A stretch of 64,000 nucleotides of DNA, taken from contig NZ_SCNV01000019.1 of NCBI RefSeq assembly GCF_005503145.1, positions 62,001 to 126,000 of the forward strand. Reading direction: 5' to 3'. The notes beneath the pieces are model-generated. The model was not told the origin of the DNA and ran no database searches. It was given only the letters and a program-made list of their open reading frames with translations. The position numbers and the translations under genes were made by a program. Below, piece after piece: positions 53,693 to 62,221 of this stretch (position 1 is its first letter; each line of letters opens with the position of its first letter). The DNA is from Burkholderia sp. 4M9327F10 (lineage in GTDB: Bacteria > Pseudomonadota > Gammaproteobacteria > Burkholderiales > Burkholderiaceae).

Positions 53693-55336
53693 ATGCTTCC
53701 GGCAGCGCAGACGTACGAAACACTGACGGCACAATTCGAGTGGCAAATTCCATCGCGCTACAACATCGGCGTCGACGTGTGCGACAAATGGGCCGACGGC
53801 TCGGGCCGCCTCGCACTGATCTACGAGCATCGCGACGGCAGCGCGGCACGCTACAGCTTCGACGATCTCAAGGCGCGCTCCAACCAGTTCGCCAACGCGC
53901 TGCGCCGTAGCGGCGTCGTGCAGGGCGACCGGGTGGCGATCTTCCTGCCACAATCGCCCGAAACCGCGATTGCCCATCTGGCCGCCTACAAGGCCGGCTG
54001 CATTGCCGTGCCGCTGTTCGCGCTGTTCGGCGTCGACGCGATCCAGTACCGCCTCGCGGACAGCGCCGCAGCCGCGCTCATCACCGACGACGCAGGCCTG
54101 CAAAAACTCGCCGGGATCCGCCACACGCTGCCCGAACTGAAAGCGGTGTACTGCATCGATCCTGGGCAGGCCACCGCGGCTCACGAGGCATCCGCATTCT
54201 GGAGCGCGCTCGAAGCCGAGCCCACCACGTTCACGCCAGCCGACACCGCCGCCGACGATCCCGCCGTGATCATCTACACCTCGGGTACCACCGGAAAGCC
54301 GAAGGGTGCGCTGCACGCGCAACGGGTGCTGCTCGGGCACCTGCCGGGAGTCGAACTGTCGCAGGCATATTTCCCGGCCGGGGCCTCGGTGATCTGGACA
54401 CCGGCAGACTGGGCGTGGATCGGCGGCCTGTTCGACGTGCTGCTGCCGGCGTGGCATCACGGCGTCACGGTGCTTGCGCGCCGCTTCGAGAAGTTCGACG
54501 GCGAGGCCGCGTTCGATCTGATGGCGCGCCATGCGGTCACCCACACGTTCCTGCCGCCGACCGCGCTCAAGATGATGCGCACGGTCGCGCATCCCGAGCG
54601 CTGGAAGCTGTCGCTGCATGCGGTGGCAAGCGGCGGCGAATCGCTCGGCGAAGAACTGATCGCGTGGGGACGCACCGCGCTCGGTGTGACCATCAACGAG
54701 TTCTATGGGCAAACGGAGTGCAACGTCGTGGTGTCGTCGTGCGCATCGCTGTTTGCGCCGCGTATTGGGGCCATTGGCAAAGCGGTGCCCGGTCACGAGG
54801 TCGCAATCGTCGATGATGACGGCCACCCGCTGCCCCACGACACCATAGGCAACATCGCGATTGCCGGCCCGGACCCGGTCATGTTCCTCGGCTACTGGGG
54901 CAATGAGGCCGCCACGCGCGACAAATTCCGTGGCCGCTACCTGCTGACCGGCGATCTCGGCCAATGCGACAAAGACGGCTTTATCCGCTTTGTCGGGCGC
55001 AACGACGACGTGATTACGAGTGCCGGTTACCGGATCGGGCCAGCCTCGATTGAAGATTGCCTGCTGCAGCATCCGGCGGTCTGCATGGCGGCGGTCGTCG
55101 GCGCGCCGGATGCGCAGCGCACGGAGATCGTGCTGGCGTTCGTGGTGCTGAACGCGGGCTTCGTGCCCGGCGAAGAACTGGTGCGCGAGATTCAGCAGCA
55201 TGTCAAAACGCGGCTTGCCGCGCATGAGTATCCGCGCGAGATACGCTTTGTCGAAAGCCTGCCGCTGACGGCCACCGGCAAGGTGATTCGCAAGGAACTG
55301 CGGGCGAGTCTCGCGAAACCCGCGTCGTCAACTTGA
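53693..55336 (+). CDS. AMP-dependent acyl-CoA synthetase (acetyl/medium-chain type)
   Basis: This 547-residue adenylate-forming enzyme shows IIYTSGTTGKPKGALHAQRVLL, an acetyl/medium-chain style TPADWAWIGGLFDVLLPAWHHG, INEFYGQTECNVVVSSC, LLTGDLGQCDKDGFIRFVGRNDDVITSAGYRIGPASIEDCLLQHPAV and catalytic Lys in LPLTATGKVIRKELR. The TGDLGxxDxDGfirf layout and length fit acetyl-/propionyl-CoA or medium-chain synthetases. AAGGAGGG lies five bases before ATG 53693. A LysR gene is divergent. The hairpin at 55346-55380 follows. Confidence 0.92.
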   Translation: MLPAAQTYETLTAQFEWQIPSRYNIGVDVCDKWADGSGRLALIYEHRDGSAARYSFDDLKARSNQFANALRRSGVVQGDRVAIFLPQSPETAIAHLAAYKAGCIAVPLFALFGVDAIQYRLADSAAAALITDDAGLQKLAGIRHTLPELKAVYCIDPGQATAAHEASAFWSALEAEPTTFTPADTAADDPAVIIYTSGTTGKPKGALHAQRVLLGHLPGVELSQAYFPAGASVIWTPADWAWIGGLFDVLLPAWHHGVTVLARRFEKFDGEAAFDLMARHAVTHTFLPPTALKMMRTVAHPERWKLSLHAVASGGESLGEELIAWGRTALGVTINEFYGQTECNVVVSSCASLFAPRIGAIGKAVPGHEVAIVDDDGHPLPHDTIGNIAIAGPDPVMFLGYWGNEAATRDKFRGRYLLTGDLGQCDKDGFIRFVGRNDDVITSAGYRIGPASIEDCLLQHPAVCMAAVVGAPDAQRTEIVLAFVVLNAGFVPGEELVREIQQHVKTRLAAHEYPREIRFVESLPLTATGKVIRKELRASLAKPASST

Positions 55337-55345
55337 ATCGTCAGG

Positions 55346-55380
55346 GCCGAACCGGGAACCTCCCCGCTACCCGGTTCGGC
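55346..55380. terminator. Strong hairpin terminator after the acyl-CoA synthetase
   Basis: GCCGAACCGGG (55346-55356) pairs perfectly with CCCGGTTCGGC (55370-55380) over a 13-base loop, ten bases after the stop codon. There is no T-tract. Confidence 0.65.
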
Positions 55381-55507
55381 GCCCACGACGGCCCGGCTCG
55401 CTGCGGCGTTTGCTGCAAACGGGCATAATTCCGCTGCCGCGCGCATTGCACCTCGCAACACGCAGGGCAATCCGGCACGCCCCGCCACACTCCACGGAAC
55501 GATTCGA

Positions 55508-56563
55508 TTGCAACTACGGCAACTACGTGCAGACGACGCGCTGACCCATCCTGGGTCGCTGCTTGCTCCCGACGGCCGCATCATCGCGCCGTACGATCTC
55601 GAGCAGCGCGACGCGGAAATCGGCGAGCACCTCGCGCTCGCGAGCCAGCCCGGCATCCTCAACGCTGCCGCACAGCCGTTCGAACTCGACTACTCGCAAG
55701 CCGCAGTCGTCCATGTGATCAACGGCATGGGCGTCACGCTCGGCGATTCGATCATCGGCCTGACTGCACTCGATGCGATCCGCCAGGCCCATCCGCAGGT
55801 GCGTTTCGTCGTGTACCGGCCCGAGCTGGCGCCGTCCTACGTCGAGCAGCTCTACGCACTTGCCGAGGGTAGCGTTGCCACCACCCGGGCGTTGCCGTGG
55901 CCGCTCGAGGCGATTGCGCGTAACGAAGTCCGCATTGACATCGGCAATCATCTTTTCTGGCCCGGCTTCATGTCGCTGCCGATGATCGACTTTTTCCTTG
56001 GCGCACTCGGCACGCCGCCAGCGAGCGTGCCGAGCGCTCACAAGACGAACCGCTGGCTGCAGAACTTGCCGTTGCCAGCGTTACCCGACGCGTGGCGAGA
56101 CCGCGCTTACGTGCTTTTTTGCCCGACCGCGAGCACCCCGGTCCGCAGCATTCCTCAGCCGGTGCACAGCGCGCTGGTTAGCCGTCTGTTCGAGCGCTTC
56201 GGCCTGCCCGTACTCGGTTTTGGCGCGGTGGATCATCCTCACTACGTGGATGTGAGCGCCCTCTCCGCCAACACGGCGCACTTTCTTACGTGGGTGCGGC
56301 ATGCTCGCTACATGCTGACCTCCGACACAGCCGCGGTCCATATCGCGGCCGGTTTCGACGTGCCCACTACCGCGTTCTTCACGACCATCGCACCCGAGCT
56401 GCGAGTGCGTGACTATCCGCTCTGCCAGCCTGTGGCGCTAGAACTACCCGGGTTGCGCAACGTGCAGGCCAGCGAGCGCGCACAGGACATGGCACGCGTG
56501 GACGCGGCTTATCGGCTCGCCGTGCGCGGTGAACTGCCATTTGCGCCGCCGCGGACCGCGTAG
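55508..56563 (+). CDS. Glycosyltransferase family 9-like (heptosyltransferase-like) protein
   Basis: This 351-residue cytoplasmic protein has two Rossmann halves. The N-terminal half has VVHVINGMGVTLGDSIIGLTALDAIRQAHPQVRFVVYRP, matching the GDxI...LKxxxP pattern of heptosyltransferases. The C-terminal half has AHFLTWVRHARYMLTSDTAAVHIAAGFDVPTTAFFTTIAPELRVRDYP, with the DTxxxHxAAxxxxP nucleotide-sugar motif. Relatives add heptose or other sugars to lipopolysaccharide core. The start is TTG 55508; no good upstream ATG exists. No other LPS gene is adjacent, so the acceptor is unknown. Confidence 0.82.
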   Translation: MQLRQLRADDALTHPGSLLAPDGRIIAPYDLEQRDAEIGEHLALASQPGILNAAAQPFELDYSQAAVVHVINGMGVTLGDSIIGLTALDAIRQAHPQVRFVVYRPELAPSYVEQLYALAEGSVATTRALPWPLEAIARNEVRIDIGNHLFWPGFMSLPMIDFFLGALGTPPASVPSAHKTNRWLQNLPLPALPDAWRDRAYVLFCPTASTPVRSIPQPVHSALVSRLFERFGLPVLGFGAVDHPHYVDVSALSANTAHFLTWVRHARYMLTSDTAAVHIAAGFDVPTTAFFTTIAPELRVRDYPLCQPVALELPGLRNVQASERAQDMARVDAAYRLAVRGELPFAPPRTA

Positions 56564-56666
56564 CCGGACGGCAGCGCGGTAGGTAGCAACGAGCCGTCAA
56601 CAGGATCGGGCATGCCTCATGCTGGTTAGCAGTCGTACTGCAACCATCAACCGGAGGAGAACCATC

Positions 56667-56741
56667 ATGCCCTATCTGATTGGCTGGCTACTCGGCGTGC
56701 CGCTCATCGTCCTCGTCATCCTGTATCTGATCTTTCATTGA
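56667..56741 (+). CDS. 24-residue single-span membrane microprotein
   Basis: The reading frame encodes 24 residues, almost all hydrophobic, that form one membrane helix (MPYLIGWLL...VLVILYLIFH ends). CCGGAGGAG eight bases before ATG 56667 is a strong ribosome site, and a 14-bp perfect terminator hairpin follows 19 bases after the stop. These signals make a real gene very likely although it is below usual annotation cut-offs. Small hydrophobic proteins of this size in proteobacteria modulate membrane complexes or stress sensors. I can name no family. Confidence 0.75.
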   Translation: MPYLIGWLLGVPLIVLVILYLIFH

Positions 56742-56760
56742 CGTGAGCCCGCGCAAGCTC

Positions 56761-56796
56761 GGCGCCTGCTGGCGAGTGTGTCCGCCAGCAGGCGCC
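56761..56796. terminator. Perfect 14-bp hairpin, bidirectional terminator
   Basis: GGCGCCTGCTGGCG (56761-56774), loop AGTGTGTC, CGCCAGCAGGCGCC (56783-56796). It lies between the microprotein gene (+) and the convergent small secreted protein (-), three bases from the latter's stop. Confidence 0.8.
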
Positions 56797-56799
56797 GCG

Positions 56800-57039
56800 T
56801 CAACGTGGCACGGCCATGAGCGGCTGTGCGTACCGCACGTTCGCTGCAGGCGTCACGCCGTAGTTGGTGGGCGGTGGCACGACAATGGTCGTATAGGAAA
56901 GCAGCGGCTCCGGCACGGGCGGCGGCGCGGTGACTGCGACCGCAGGCCCATACGACACGACGACCCGCGAGAACACGCTTGCCGAATAGACAAAACCAAA
57001 GGCTGCGGCCGCGGATACACAGACAAAACGAATTTTCAC
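56800..57039 (-). CDS. Small secreted proline/valine-rich protein, unknown function
   Basis: This 79-residue protein starts at GTG 57039 (AGGAG five bases upstream). Residues 1-20 (KIRFVCVSAAAAFGFVYSAS) are a signal peptide or anchor. The mature part is low in charge and rich in Pro, Val and Ala (VSYGPAVAVTAPPPVPEPLLSYTTIVVPPPTNYGV). Such tails occur in small envelope proteins, but I recognise no family. It is convergent with the microprotein and shares its terminator. Ordinary codon bias and the ribosome site support it. Confidence 0.65.
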   Translation of the reverse strand: MKIRFVCVSAAAAFGFVYSASVFSRVVVSYGPAVAVTAPPPVPEPLLSYTTIVVPPPTNYGVTPAANVRYAQPLMAVPR

Positions 57040-57350
57040 GAGCACTCCTGATACGCTGAACGATGGCATGCGTCTTCATTCATGAAGACGGAATCCGGAT
57101 GGTTCGGATTGCTGATATCTTCTGCCGAACCGATTGGGGCGCGCACTGCGCCGACCGACGAAAGATACGCAAACTGCCACGCAAATGGCAGCCGTAACTT
57201 GTTTCATTCCATGTCGCCCGCGTCGCGACATATCTCGACATGATTTTCAAATTGCCTTCGCCGGCGGAGTCGACAAGAATTCGGCCTGTCGTTGAACGGC
57301 TCGCGGCACAACGCCGGCGACGCTCGATGACAGACTCCACGGAGAACGAG

Positions 57351-57647
57351 ATGAACAAGCTGTTGGCAACTCTGGCGCTGTGCCTCGCCTGCACCGGCGC
57401 ATTCGCGCAAACCACGACGGAACCGATGGGCGGCAACCCGCAGCGCATGGCGCAGATGGCCCAGCAGTTGCAAAGCCGCTTTGCCGCCGCGAACACCACG
57501 CAGGACGGCAAGCTCACCCGGCAACAGGCCGCTGCCGGCATGCCGATGGTCGCCAGGTACTTCGATCAGATCGATACGGCTCGCGCCGGCTACGTAACCT
57601 TGCCGCAAATCGAAGCATTCATGCAGCAACGCGCGACAGCGCACTGA
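57351..57647 (+). CDS. Small periplasmic EF-hand-like protein
   Basis: This 98-residue protein has a signal peptide (1-20, ending TGAFAQ). The mature region holds two degenerate EF-hand-like units: FAAANTTQDGKLTRQQAAAGMP and FDQIDTARAGYVTLPQIEAFM. In each, the central Gly and the following hydrophobic residue are kept (DGKLT and AGYVT), but several calcium ligands are missing, so binding may be weak. GGAGAACGAG precedes ATG 57351. It lies upstream of the second two-component pair, 165 bases before its response regulator. Confidence 0.75.
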   Translation: MNKLLATLALCLACTGAFAQTTTEPMGGNPQRMAQMAQQLQSRFAAANTTQDGKLTRQQAAAGMPMVARYFDQIDTARAGYVTLPQIEAFMQQRATAH

Positions 57648-57812
57648 GCGGGGCAATCATCAGATGGATCGTAGACGTGGCGAGTGCGTGTGGCTTCCGC
57701 TCGCCCTGTCCCCAAAAAACGCTATTCTGTTAGATAGATGGAAACGTACTTAAGCTTTGCATGGGACCAGAGCAAGTGCCAAAGCGCTGATTCCGGTCGA
57801 CTGGAGACCCGC

Positions 57813-58526
57813 ATGGACCGACCTGCGAAAATCATCGTGCTCGACGATGAAGCCGAATTGCGCAACATGCTGCAGCGCTTTCTGACCGGTCACGGTTTCG
57901 AAGTACGCGTAGTCGAAGACAGCAAGCGGCTCGACCGCTACTTGCAGCGCGAGCCCTACGATCTGCTGGTGCTCGATCTGATGATCGGCGAGGAAAACGG
58001 CCTGGAAATCTGCGGCCGCCTGCGCGCCGAAGGACAGACGTTGCCCATTCTGATGCTGACGGCCAAGGGCGATCCGATCGACAAGGTAGTGGGCCTCGAA
58101 ACCGGCGCCGACGACTATCTCGCCAAGCCTTTTCTGCCGCGCGAACTGGTGGCGCGAATTCGCGCGCTGCTGCGGCGCCAGAAGATCGCCTCAGGCGACC
58201 CAACCGTGACCTCGCAGACGGTGCGCTTCGGCGACTACAGTCTCGACCTCGGCAAGCAGTTGCTCATGCGCGCGGGCGAACCGCTCGAGATTCACTCGGC
58301 GCAGATGCTGTTGCTGGCCGCGCTCGCGTCGTCGCCGAACCGGCCGGTGAGCCGCGACAACCTGATCGCACGGGCTCGCGGCCGCGATCATGAGGCGCTC
58401 GATCGCAGCATCGACGTTCAGGTGCTGCGCCTGCGGCAGATCGTGGAAGACGATCCGTCCAAACCGCGTTTCATCAAAACGGTTTGGGGTGTCGGCTACA
58501 TGCTGATCGCCGACGTCGAGTCATGA
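57813..58526 (+). CDS. OmpR-family response regulator
   Basis: In this 237-residue protein the receiver domain has the acidic pair IIVLDDEAE, phospho-acceptor Asp55 in LLVLDLMIGEENG and Lys in DDYLAKPFLPREL. The OmpR winged helix (about 130-237) ends FIKTVWGVGYMLIADV. ATG 57813 is chosen as start from family length; an in-frame ATG at 57738 would add 25 residues of poor quality. Its stop overlaps the kinase start (ATGA), so the pair is coupled. The style is close to OmpR/EnvZ rather than to metal or phosphate systems, but the signal is unknown. Confidence 0.92.
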   Translation: MDRPAKIIVLDDEAELRNMLQRFLTGHGFEVRVVEDSKRLDRYLQREPYDLLVLDLMIGEENGLEICGRLRAEGQTLPILMLTAKGDPIDKVVGLETGADDYLAKPFLPRELVARIRALLRRQKIASGDPTVTSQTVRFGDYSLDLGKQLLMRAGEPLEIHSAQMLLLAALASSPNRPVSRDNLIARARGRDHEALDRSIDVQVLRLRQIVEDDPSKPRFIKTVWGVGYMLIADVES

Positions 58527-59884
58527 GACGCATCATGCCGCGTCTCGTCTTGCCCAGAAGCCTGCTCGCGCGCAACATCGCACTGCTGATCGCGCTCGTC
58601 ATGCTGTCGCAAGTCTGTTCCATCCTCGTGCTGGTGCATTACGTGCAGAAGCCGCGGGTCGAGCGCACGGCCATCGTGTTTGCCCGCTACGTCACCACGC
58701 TCGACTCGCTATTCGAGGCCGCCCCGGACGGTGCGCGTGATGCGTTGATCGCGCATCTGAACAATGGCGCGCAACCGCCGGGCCCCAACGATATCGAGCC
58801 GTCACCCAGCCTGCTGCATTTCTATCTTGTCTTTCAGCGCGACGTGTTTCTCGATACGCTGCGCGCGAATCTGCCCGCCGACATGCAGGTGCGCTGGCAG
58901 ACTGAAGGCGGCCAGCGTCTCTGGATCAACATGCATGCACCGGGCAAGCCTGCCTGGATTGCGCTGCCGATTCCCGAAGACGCCCGCGGAGCCGGTCTCG
59001 AAGCGGCCATCGCGCTCTCGCTCGGCCTCGCCGCGCTTGCCGCACTGACCGGTTATCTGATCCAGCTGCACCTGAACCGGCCGTTGCGAAACCTCGCCCA
59101 TGCCGCCCGGCGCGTGAGTTCGGGCGACACACCGCCGCCGCTTCCCACGGACGGTCCTACTGAAATCGCCGAAGTGAGCAGTGCCTTCAACCAGATGATG
59201 CAGACGCTGCAGCAAGCCGAGGCGACCCGCGCCGTGATGCTGGCCGGCATCTCACACGATATTCGCACACCGCTCACCAAACTGCGCCTCGCAATGGCCA
59301 TGGCAATCACCGAGCACGGCGACGACAATTTCGTTGTGTCTGCAGAGGCCTATCTCGACCAGATCGACACCATCCTGCAACAGTTCATGGACTACGCCGG
59401 CAGCGGCGAGCGTGAGACGGCACAACCAGGCGATCTCAACGCACTGGTCAGCCGGCTTGCCGCGGATTTCGCGGGACTGGGTCACGAATTCGCGCTCTCG
59501 CCAGGACCGGTTCCCGAATTCGCCTTTCGCCCGATCACGATGATGCGGCTCCTGATGAACCTGATGCAGAACGCTGTCGTCTACGGACGGGAGGGACTCG
59601 CGGTGCGCACCTGGGTGCAAAACGGCACCGCGTACGTGGCGGTTTGCGATCGCGGCGAAGGACTCGCGCCGCAAGAACTCGAAGCCCTGAAGGCGCCGTT
59701 TCAGCGCGGCCGCAACGCACGTTCGCAGCCGGGCGGCACCGGCCTTGGCCTCGCTATCGTCGAACGGATCGCGCGTTTGCACGGTGGTTCGTTGCAGTTT
59801 CATGCGCGCGAGGGCGGCGGCCTGGAGGTGTGGGTCGTGTTACCGCTCAACGCCTCGCGCCAGCCCAAAGAGCCCGGTAGCTGA
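58523..59884 (+). CDS. EnvZ/OmpR-class sensor histidine kinase
   Basis: This 453-residue kinase has a first membrane segment (about 15-40), a periplasmic part (about 42-155), a second segment (about 157-178) and HAMP. HisKA follows, with His near 245 in MLAGISHDIRTPLTKLRLAM, and a HATPase with MNLMQNAVVYG, VCDRGEGLAP and GGTGLGLAIVERIARLHGG. The GISHDIRTPLTxLR form is typical of EnvZ-type kinases. ATG 58523 overlaps the response-regulator stop by four bases. Signal unknown. Confidence 0.93.
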   Translation: MRRIMPRLVLPRSLLARNIALLIALVMLSQVCSILVLVHYVQKPRVERTAIVFARYVTTLDSLFEAAPDGARDALIAHLNNGAQPPGPNDIEPSPSLLHFYLVFQRDVFLDTLRANLPADMQVRWQTEGGQRLWINMHAPGKPAWIALPIPEDARGAGLEAAIALSLGLAALAALTGYLIQLHLNRPLRNLAHAARRVSSGDTPPPLPTDGPTEIAEVSSAFNQMMQTLQQAEATRAVMLAGISHDIRTPLTKLRLAMAMAITEHGDDNFVVSAEAYLDQIDTILQQFMDYAGSGERETAQPGDLNALVSRLAADFAGLGHEFALSPGPVPEFAFRPITMMRLLMNLMQNAVVYGREGLAVRTWVQNGTAYVAVCDRGEGLAPQELEALKAPFQRGRNARSQPGGTGLGLAIVERIARLHGGSLQFHAREGGGLEVWVVLPLNASRQPKEPGS

Positions 59885-60070
59885 CAGTCGGCAGCCGTCA
59901 AGCGCTTAAACGGGTCCAGGTCGCAACCTGTCGTGTGATTGCAGCACGCGCCTTGATTGTGATCTTTAGCCTCGTACAATGTAATCCGGCATGCTGGTGT
60001 CACGTTGAGAAGCTGCAACGCTGCACGCGGCGCGGCACTCAAAAGCGGAATTTGTTCGAGGTACACATTT

Positions 60071-60463
60071 ATGACAAACAGCGAGTATTTGCTATCGCAT
60101 CAGGATCTGGTCAAGGCCGTCATCATTCACCAGAACATACATGAAGGATTCTGGCGCCTGAATATCAACTTCAGCGTCGTCGCGACACACGGCAAGCAGG
60201 TACCGGACCCGTGCCTCAGCGTGACGATCCAGGGCATCGGCATCATGCAGACGGAGCCGAGCGACGAGATGGCGGTAGACGCGGCACTGGTCAATCCCGA
60301 AAAATTCGCGCCCATCGAGGACACAAGCCACGATGCCCCTAGCGGCATGCAGTTTGGGCGCGACATGTATCGCAACGTCGCAGTTCATCTGCGCGATGCC
60401 ACAAGACCGGGCGGCGCCGCACGTTCAGTAGACCTGCGTTCCCAGCTCCAGCAGCAGAAGTAG
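60071..60463 (+). CDS. Conserved-looking protein of unknown function (130 residues)
   Basis: I do not recognise the family. There is no signal peptide and no membrane segment. The middle is a beta-rich stretch (QDLVKAVIIHQNIHEGFWRLNINFSVVATHGKQ and CLSVTIQGIGIMQTEP), then charged polar sequence (DEMAVDAALVNPEKFAPIED...GRDMYRNVAVHLRDATRPGG). ATG 60071 starts in a fairly A/T-rich region without a strong ribosome site. Codon choice is normal for the genome. It stands alone, 186 bases after the second histidine kinase gene, and is convergent with the NCS1 permease. Confidence 0.65.
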   Translation: MTNSEYLLSHQDLVKAVIIHQNIHEGFWRLNINFSVVATHGKQVPDPCLSVTIQGIGIMQTEPSDEMAVDAALVNPEKFAPIEDTSHDAPSGMQFGRDMYRNVAVHLRDATRPGGAARSVDLRSQLQQQK

Positions 60464-60493
60464 GCAACCGGCGGACGCTGCCCGCGCCGCACA

Positions 60494-61969
60494 CTAGGTT
60501 CGGCGCGCCGCCCGCATCATTGTTACGTATAGCAGCGCGCCTGCTACGGCGCCGATTAGCCAGCCGAAGTTGTTATCCGGCAAGACATGCAGCAACTGCG
60601 TGCAGAGTTCCCAGCCCACCGAGATGATGCCGGAGATCGCCAGTGCGGCAACGCCCACCTTGTTCCAGCCGCCGTCGTAATAGAAACGTCCTTGCGGCGC
60701 CATGCTGTACAGCTCGGCAGTCTCCACCTGCTGCTTCTTGATGAGGTAGAAGTCCGCCATCATCACGCCGTATAGCGGCGCGAGCACCGCCCCAAACACG
60801 CTGACGAAAATCGTGATCGCCTTCGGACTGTCGACAAAAATCCAGGGGCACACCAGCACGGCCAGAATGGAGGCGATAAGCCCCCCCTTCTTGAAGTCGA
60901 TATGGCGTGGAAACAGGTTCGCAATATCGTAGGCCGGCGAAACGAAGTTGGCCACGATGTTGATGCCCATGGTCGCCACGATAAACGTCAGGCTGCCGAT
61001 CACCACGGCCAGCTTGTTCTGGATGTGAGCGACAATCGCCACCGGGTCCATGATCATCGAGCCGAATACGCTGGCGCTTCCCGACGTAACGATCACCGTG
61101 ATAATTGCAAAGACCACGAAGTTGACCGGCAACCCGAGGAAGTTGCCCACTTTCATCTGCCGTTCGCTCCTGGCAAAGCGCGAGAAATCGCCGAAGTTGA
61201 GCAGCAGCGCGGCAAAGTAGCTCACCACCAGCAGCGTGGCGTTGCCCATGCTGGCGAGCTGCTCGCCACCGGAGAGCACCTTGCCGCCAAGCGTCAGGCT
61301 AAGGCTGCCCAGGCCCGCCTGCGAGAGAATCCAGGCCATCAGCGCGAACATCACCACATACACGGCCGGCCCGCAGAAGTCGATGAACTTGCGGATCGTT
61401 TCCATGCCGCGCTGGAAGATGAACAACTGGAACACCCACATGAACAGGAAGCTGATCCAGCCGAGGCCATCGAGCCGCAAGAAGCTGACGCTGTGCAGGG
61501 AAGCTGCCGCGGGAAAGAACAGGAGAATCAGCGTCGCCACTGCTTTCGAGGCGAAATAGGTTTGCACGCCGTACCAGACAATGCCGACCACGCCGCGAAT
61601 CACCGCTGCCAGGTTCGCACCCATCACGCCCATGCTGACGCGCGCCATCACAGGAAACGGAATGCCGTGCACGTAGCTGGGTTTGCCGACCAGGTTCATC
61701 AGTACGTAGACGATCAGAATGCCCACGGCTAGCGCCGTCAACACCTGCCAGCCGGAGATGCCGAGCAGAAACAGGCTGGCAGCAAACGTGTAGCCGCCCA
61801 CGCTATGCACGTCCGACATCCACATGGCGAAGATGCAATAGCCGGTCCACGTGCGTCTGTCGAGCGGAACCGGCGCCAGATCATGGTTATACAGACGCTT
61901 GTCGCTCTGTGTCGCAAGGCCGGCCACATCGAGCGGGGCACCACCATCGATAAGCGGTGAGGTCGACAT
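60494..61969 (-). CDS. NCS1-family nucleobase/cation symporter
   Basis: This 491-residue inner-membrane transporter has about 12 segments. NCS1 features are NHDLAPVPLDRRTWTGYCIFAMWMSDVHSVGGYTFAASLFLLGISGWQV, with the family GWxxF-like QVLTALAVGI. Later come GVVGIVWYGVQTYFASKAVATLI, NFGDFSRFARSERQMKVGNFLGLP, and ASVFGSMIMDPV. Members take up purines, cytosine, uracil, allantoin, hydantoins or thiamine with H+ or Na+. No catabolic gene is adjacent to narrow the substrate. ATG 61969 has AAGGAGGAG five bases upstream; a longer frame is rejected. Confidence 0.9.
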   Translation of the reverse strand: MSTSPLIDGGAPLDVAGLATQSDKRLYNHDLAPVPLDRRTWTGYCIFAMWMSDVHSVGGYTFAASLFLLGISGWQVLTALAVGILIVYVLMNLVGKPSYVHGIPFPVMARVSMGVMGANLAAVIRGVVGIVWYGVQTYFASKAVATLILLFFPAAASLHSVSFLRLDGLGWISFLFMWVFQLFIFQRGMETIRKFIDFCGPAVYVVMFALMAWILSQAGLGSLSLTLGGKVLSGGEQLASMGNATLLVVSYFAALLLNFGDFSRFARSERQMKVGNFLGLPVNFVVFAIITVIVTSGSASVFGSMIMDPVAIVAHIQNKLAVVIGSLTFIVATMGINIVANFVSPAYDIANLFPRHIDFKKGGLIASILAVLVCPWIFVDSPKAITIFVSVFGAVLAPLYGVMMADFYLIKKQQVETAELYSMAPQGRFYYDGGWNKVGVAALAISGIISVGWELCTQLLHVLPDNNFGWLIGAVAGALLYVTMMRAARRT

Positions 61970-62221
61970 CTCTCCTCCTTTGCTGCTGTGCCTGAAGACA
62001 GGACCCGGCGCAGGCGCGCCGCCGGGCTGCGGACGAACTGGATTCCGGCCGGCCGCTTGCTGTTGCAACAATTCGGATGGTTCCACGAAAAAAAAGACCG
62101 CGCCAACATAAATGGGGCGCGGCTTGGCCGGGAAAGTGCACAGTGTGGGAAATACCGGCAAATGCAGGGAAACGCAGCCTGCGGCAACGCTTGGGCGTGC
62201 TGGTAGCGGCCGATGCGGCGC

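Noticed and set aside
53486-55225. Long minus-strand open frame over the acyl-CoA synthetase
   Set aside because: The plus strand encodes all adenylation motifs in frame; the antisense frame is compositional.
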